Positions 61,344 to 64,000 of a stretch of 64,000 nt of DNA are shown piece by piece; the first letter of the stretch is position 1, and every line of letters begins with the position of its first letter. The stretch is taken from NCBI RefSeq assembly GCF_020621385.1, contig NZ_JAESVA010000006.1:1-64000 (forward strand), written 5' to 3'. The stretch is from Acidisoma cellulosilyticum (lineage in GTDB: Bacteria; Pseudomonadota; Alphaproteobacteria; Acetobacterales; Acetobacteraceae). The position numbers were made by a program, and so were the translations under genes. Below the pieces are notes generated by a model. It was not told where the DNA came from. It did no database searches and saw nothing but the letters and a program-made list of their open reading frames with translations.

Positions 61344-62180
61344 ATGCAGCAATTATTGGTCTTTCAATCTTTATGGGGCATGCAGCGTCTGCGGGGTGAG
61401 CACGCGGCGCCGAGCCTCGCGGATCAAATTGCTCGCATCGCTGCCGCCGGCTTCGACGGCGTGACCGATCATTTCTATGACCGCACCCATGTCGCGCCTC
61501 TCGCGGCATTGCTGCGGCAGCATGGGCTGACGATCGAGGGCCAGGCATTCCCCCGCGATGTCGCGGGTCTTGAACCGGCGCTGGCTATGGCAGCCGAATT
61601 CGGCTGCCATCACATCACCATCCAGCCGCTGATCTGCCCGATGACGGTGGCGGACTGTGTGCCGATCCTTCAAGGCTGGCAGAGGCTCGCGGAACAGGCC
61701 GGCGTCGCCGTCTATATCGAGACGCATCGCGGCCGCATGACCAATGATCTGCTGTTCACGCTGCAACTGCTCGACGCCTTCCCCCATCTGCGCTTCACGG
61801 CCGATCTGTCGCATTACGTCACGGCAAGGGAGATGGAGTTGCCCATACCGGATGAGACCGAAGCGCAGATGACGCGCATTCTGGACCAAGCCTGGGCCTT
61901 TCACGGTCGTGTTGCGGGCTCGCATCAGGTGCAACTGCCACTCGGCTTTCCGCAGCATCAGCCATGGGTGGCGCAATTCGCGCGCTGGTGGCAGCAGGGC
62001 TTCGCCAGCTGGCGACAGCGCGCCCCGGCAGACGCCACGCTCTCCTTTACCTGCGAACTCGGCCCCGCGCCCTATGCCATCGCTGGAGCGGACGGGCAGG
62101 ATCTGACCGACCGCTGGAAGGAGGCGTTGCTGTTGAAGGACAAGGCCCGGGCTCTTTGGGCAGACGGCGATCAGGGGTAA
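61344..62180 (+). CDS. Xylose-isomerase-like TIM-barrel protein (sugar isomerase/epimerase)
   Basis: A 278-residue AP-endonuclease-2-fold protein. Metal ligand candidates appear in order: IETHRGRM (Glu), ADLSHYV (Asp, His), AGSHQVQ (His) and CELGP (Glu). IolE/IolI-type inositol dehydratases and isomerases and many sugar epimerases have this fold. It starts 3 bases after the reductase stop, so translation may be coupled. A sugar or inositol derivative as substrate would fit the oxygenase module, but the residue set alone does not say which. Confidence 0.85.
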   Translation: MQQLLVFQSLWGMQRLRGEHAAPSLADQIARIAAAGFDGVTDHFYDRTHVAPLAALLRQHGLTIEGQAFPRDVAGLEPALAMAAEFGCHHITIQPLICPMTVADCVPILQGWQRLAEQAGVAVYIETHRGRMTNDLLFTLQLLDAFPHLRFTADLSHYVTAREMELPIPDETEAQMTRILDQAWAFHGRVAGSHQVQLPLGFPQHQPWVAQFARWWQQGFASWRQRAPADATLSFTCELGPAPYAIAGADGQDLTDRWKEALLLKDKARALWADGDQG

Positions 62181-62196
62181 GACGGCTGAGCCGTCT
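62180..62196 (+). other. Hairpin between isomerase and SDR genes
   Basis: AGACGGC and GCCGTCT pair over 7 bases around TGA, beginning at the last base of the isomerase stop. There is no T-run, so it is likely an intercistronic stem. Confidence 0.4.
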
Positions 62197-62227
62197 CACT
62201 CTGGCTGATCGCTGAAGGAGCCTTCCC

Positions 62228-63013
62228 ATGGATCTTCGTCTCGCTGGCAAGACCGTGCTCATCACCGGGGCATCGCAGGGTATCGGCGCCGGGCTGGCGC
62301 GGGCCTTCGCCGAGGAAGGCTGCCACCTTCACCTCACGGCCCGGAATATCGACAATCTTTCTTCCCTAAAGTCTGAGATCCTGGCCGCTTTCCCGACCGT
62401 CACCGTCACGCTGCACCCGATAGACCTGACGGCGCCTGGCGCCTGCGAGACGCTGGCCGAGGCCGCCGGCGACATTGATGTTCTCGTCAATAATGCGGGT
62501 GCCATCCCCGCCGGATCGCTGTTCGACATCGACGAGGCGAAATGGCGCGCGGGATGGGAGCTCAAAGTCTATGGCTATATCAACCTTTGCCGGATCTATT
62601 ATCCACGCATGAAGGCCAAGGGTGGCGGCGTCATCATCAACAATATCGGCAATGGCGGGGAAGTCTGCGATCCGCGCTATATGGCCGGCGCTGTCGGCAA
62701 TGCCAGCCTGATGGCCTTCACCCGTGCCCTCGGCGGATCGAGCCTTGACGACAATATCCGCGTCATTGGCGTCAATCCAGGCCCGGTCGATACCGACCGC
62801 ATCTACACCATGCTCAAAAAACGCGCGCAGGACGTCTTGGGCGATGCGACGCGATACCGGGAACTTGCCGCCGGCTATCCGCTGGGCCGCCCGGCCCATG
62901 TGCATGAGGTGACGGACCTCATCGTCTTCCTCGCCTCCTTCCGCTCCGGCTATACCAGCGGCACGATCGTCACCGTCGATGGCGGCATCGCCTCCCGCCG
63001 GTCTATCGTTTGA
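62228..63013 (+). CDS. SDR-family protein lacking the usual catalytic lysine
   Basis: A 261-residue SDR. TGASQGIG at 13-20 and NNAG at 88-91 are normal, but the active site reads YMAGAVGNAS from Tyr151, with no Lys four after the Tyr (Ala155) and no Ser in INNIGNGG before it. GNASLMAFTRALGG and VNPGPVDT are shared by a group of divergent SDRs that have the GNA/SLMAF form. It follows the TIM-barrel gene by 47 bases and ends the island. It may bind or oxidise the same compound, possibly by an altered mechanism. Confidence 0.82.
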   Translation: MDLRLAGKTVLITGASQGIGAGLARAFAEEGCHLHLTARNIDNLSSLKSEILAAFPTVTVTLHPIDLTAPGACETLAEAAGDIDVLVNNAGAIPAGSLFDIDEAKWRAGWELKVYGYINLCRIYYPRMKAKGGGVIINNIGNGGEVCDPRYMAGAVGNASLMAFTRALGGSSLDDNIRVIGVNPGPVDTDRIYTMLKKRAQDVLGDATRYRELAAGYPLGRPAHVHEVTDLIVFLASFRSGYTSGTIVTVDGGIASRRSIV

Positions 63014-63484
63014 CGTCAGGTTCCATAAGTAAGGACCGATGACAACACGTCTTCCACGTCTTGAGTTTCGGTCCGACAATATCATTCAACGGCGATCCTG
63101 ATCTTACTTCAACCAACTCTCGTCTCTGCACGAGCTTGACTTTTCACACGAAGTCGTGATCCATACGGAAGCGAACCATCTTGCGACAATCTAAGCGGTT
63201 GGCGACAGTCAACTGCCGCAGGCCTTGCTGAACTTCGCGGTTGACGAAGCGCTGTTTCGATCATGCATGGACGCAGATAAACAATGCGGGCCTGGATTTT
63301 CCGACATATCAGCTGGGAACTTCCTGCTTGGTCTAGGCCAGGATATCCCGGCAGCCGCTCTCACCGTCGGCGCCAAGACAACGCATTTGTCTCGAATACT
63401 TCACCAATTTCTTGGCATCATTCTACGCTTCCGGGATAGCCCTGAAAGCACCGGACCAAGCGCGTCATAAAAAGGATTCAAACG
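63014..63484. other. Gap without a supported gene
   Basis: This 471-base stretch separates the SDR from the adhesin-like gene. An 81-codon frame at 63225-63470 has no ribosome site or recognisable motif. No terminator with a T-run was seen. It probably holds the promoter of the adhesin-like gene. Confidence 0.6.
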
Positions 63485-64000
63485 ATGTCAGGAACCGTTG
63501 TTACTTGGAAAGGCGGGAGCGGGGATTTTGTGGATGGGACAAATTGGTTCCAGGGCAATGTGCCGACTTCCGTTGACGAAGCCAATTTCGAGGCATCGGT
63601 CGGCGGAGGCACAGTCGATATGGCGGGGGCGAAATCCGTCGCTGAATTTGCGGCCGCAGGCGACTATACCTTTGACGGCAGCATCACGGCAGGTAACGAG
63701 TTATCTTTAGCGGATGGGGTGGCCCTCGAAGGAGGAACCGTCAACCCAGACAACTCCATATCCTATCAGGGCGATATCTCCTTTTCAAATGACACGGTCA
63801 ATACCAACGAGTTTCTCGAGCAATCTTCACCTTCGAATTTGACGCTCACCAATGTGACAATGACTGTGACCATGGACGCTGGCGTATTCGGTGATGTCGA
63901 AAGCTCTCAGATCTCGGCCGGAAGCATTGACCTTACTGGCACCCTATCCGGTAGCGGCATTACGACAAGCGGGAACGGCGCCGGAAGCATTTCGGTTTTT
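63485..64000 (+). CDS. Beta-structure, adhesin/autotransporter-like protein (partial, cut by window edge)
   Basis: An ATG at 63485 with AAAAGGATTCAAACG upstream opens a frame that stays open for 172 codons to the window end. The start TWKGGSGDFVDGTNW then FQGNVPTSVDEANFE matches the W.GG.G.F/W....NW..G.VP...D.A.F motif found at the head of autotransporter-associated beta-strand and related surface proteins. The rest is acidic, without cysteine, and rich in T, S, G, N and D, with short repeating beta strands (TLTNVTMTVTMDAG, GSIDLTGTLSGSGI). No signal peptide is visible, so secretion may use a C-terminal signal. Confidence 0.75.
   Translation, partial: MSGTVVTWKGGSGDFVDGTNWFQGNVPTSVDEANFEASVGGGTVDMAGAKSVAEFAAAGDYTFDGSITAGNELSLADGVALEGGTVNPDNSISYQGDISFSNDTVNTNEFLEQSSPSNLTLTNVTMTVTMDAGVFGDVESSQISAGSIDLTGTLSGSGITTSGNGAGSISVF

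Noticed and set aside
63225-63470. 81-codon frame between SDR and adhesin-like gene
   Set aside because: No ribosome site, no motif and no homology recognised; kept out of the gene list.
1-64000. tRNA, rRNA or CRISPR arrays
   Set aside because: No cloverleaf-like, rRNA-like or regularly spaced repeat pattern was seen while reading both strands; a dedicated search was not possible.

Overview
The window is GC-rich, densely coded DNA from the chromosome or a large replicon of a free-living, probably plant- or soil-associated alphaproteobacterium. Gene families (ribose-type importers, MocDEF-like oxygenase, methylcitrate cycle, many SDR and ALDH enzymes) suggest Rhodospirillales/Acetobacteraceae or a relative, but no rRNA or other phylogenetic marker is present, so this is inference. 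No rRNA, tRNA or CRISPR array was seen.

Layout. (1) 1-103: C-terminal tail of an IS5-type transposase. (2) 0.18-20.2 kb: a long minus-strand catabolic cluster with two ribose-type ABC importers, three SDRs, a fused TPP-dependent E1 dehydrogenase, an alpha/beta hydrolase, an aldo/keto reductase, and a CoA-transferase/SDR/APH-kinase/acyl-CoA dehydrogenase module resembling 4-hydroxyacid (levulinate-type) catabolism. A divergent LacI regulator sits at the promoter-proximal end and a CAATCGATTG palindrome recurs in three promoter regions. (3) 20.3-26.2 kb: gntR-prpD-prpC-prpB-thiolase (methylcitrate cycle), followed by a truncated 3-hydroxyacyl-CoA dehydrogenase remnant. (4) 26.5-42.8 kb: a second catabolic regulon with an SDR, D-amino-acid dehydrogenase, two aldehyde dehydrogenases, hydroxyacid dehydrogenase, HpcH aldolase, GMC oxidoreductase, MalFGK-type importer, proline racemase/hydroxyproline epimerase and a GntR regulator, with three matching inverted repeats as likely operators; an AraC regulator follows. 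(5) 42.9-49.6 kb: TehA-like carrier, quinone-oxidoreductase-like enzyme, cupin + GMC oxidoreductase, metallophosphatase, and a divergent LysE/Lrp pair. (6) 49.8-54.4 kb: two family-2 glycosyltransferases facing a DegT aminotransferase and a flavoprotein (surface glycan or small-molecule modification), followed by 0.9 kb without a clear gene. (7) 55.3-63.0 kb: a MocDEF-like oxygenase island with two diiron desaturase-type oxygenases, two LacI regulators, one Rieske ferredoxin, one ferredoxin reductase, a TIM-barrel isomerase and an unusual SDR. (8) 63.5 kb to the end: the start of a beta-structure, adhesin-like protein that runs off the window.

How it fits together: most of the window is nutrient capture and dismantling, with uptake by three ABC importers, oxidation by SDR/GMC/ALDH/diiron enzymes, and funnelling through CoA-activated intermediates, thiolase and the methylcitrate cycle. 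Each block has its own local regulator (LacI x3, GntR x2, AraC, Lrp), and several recurring palindromes tie regulators to their likely targets.
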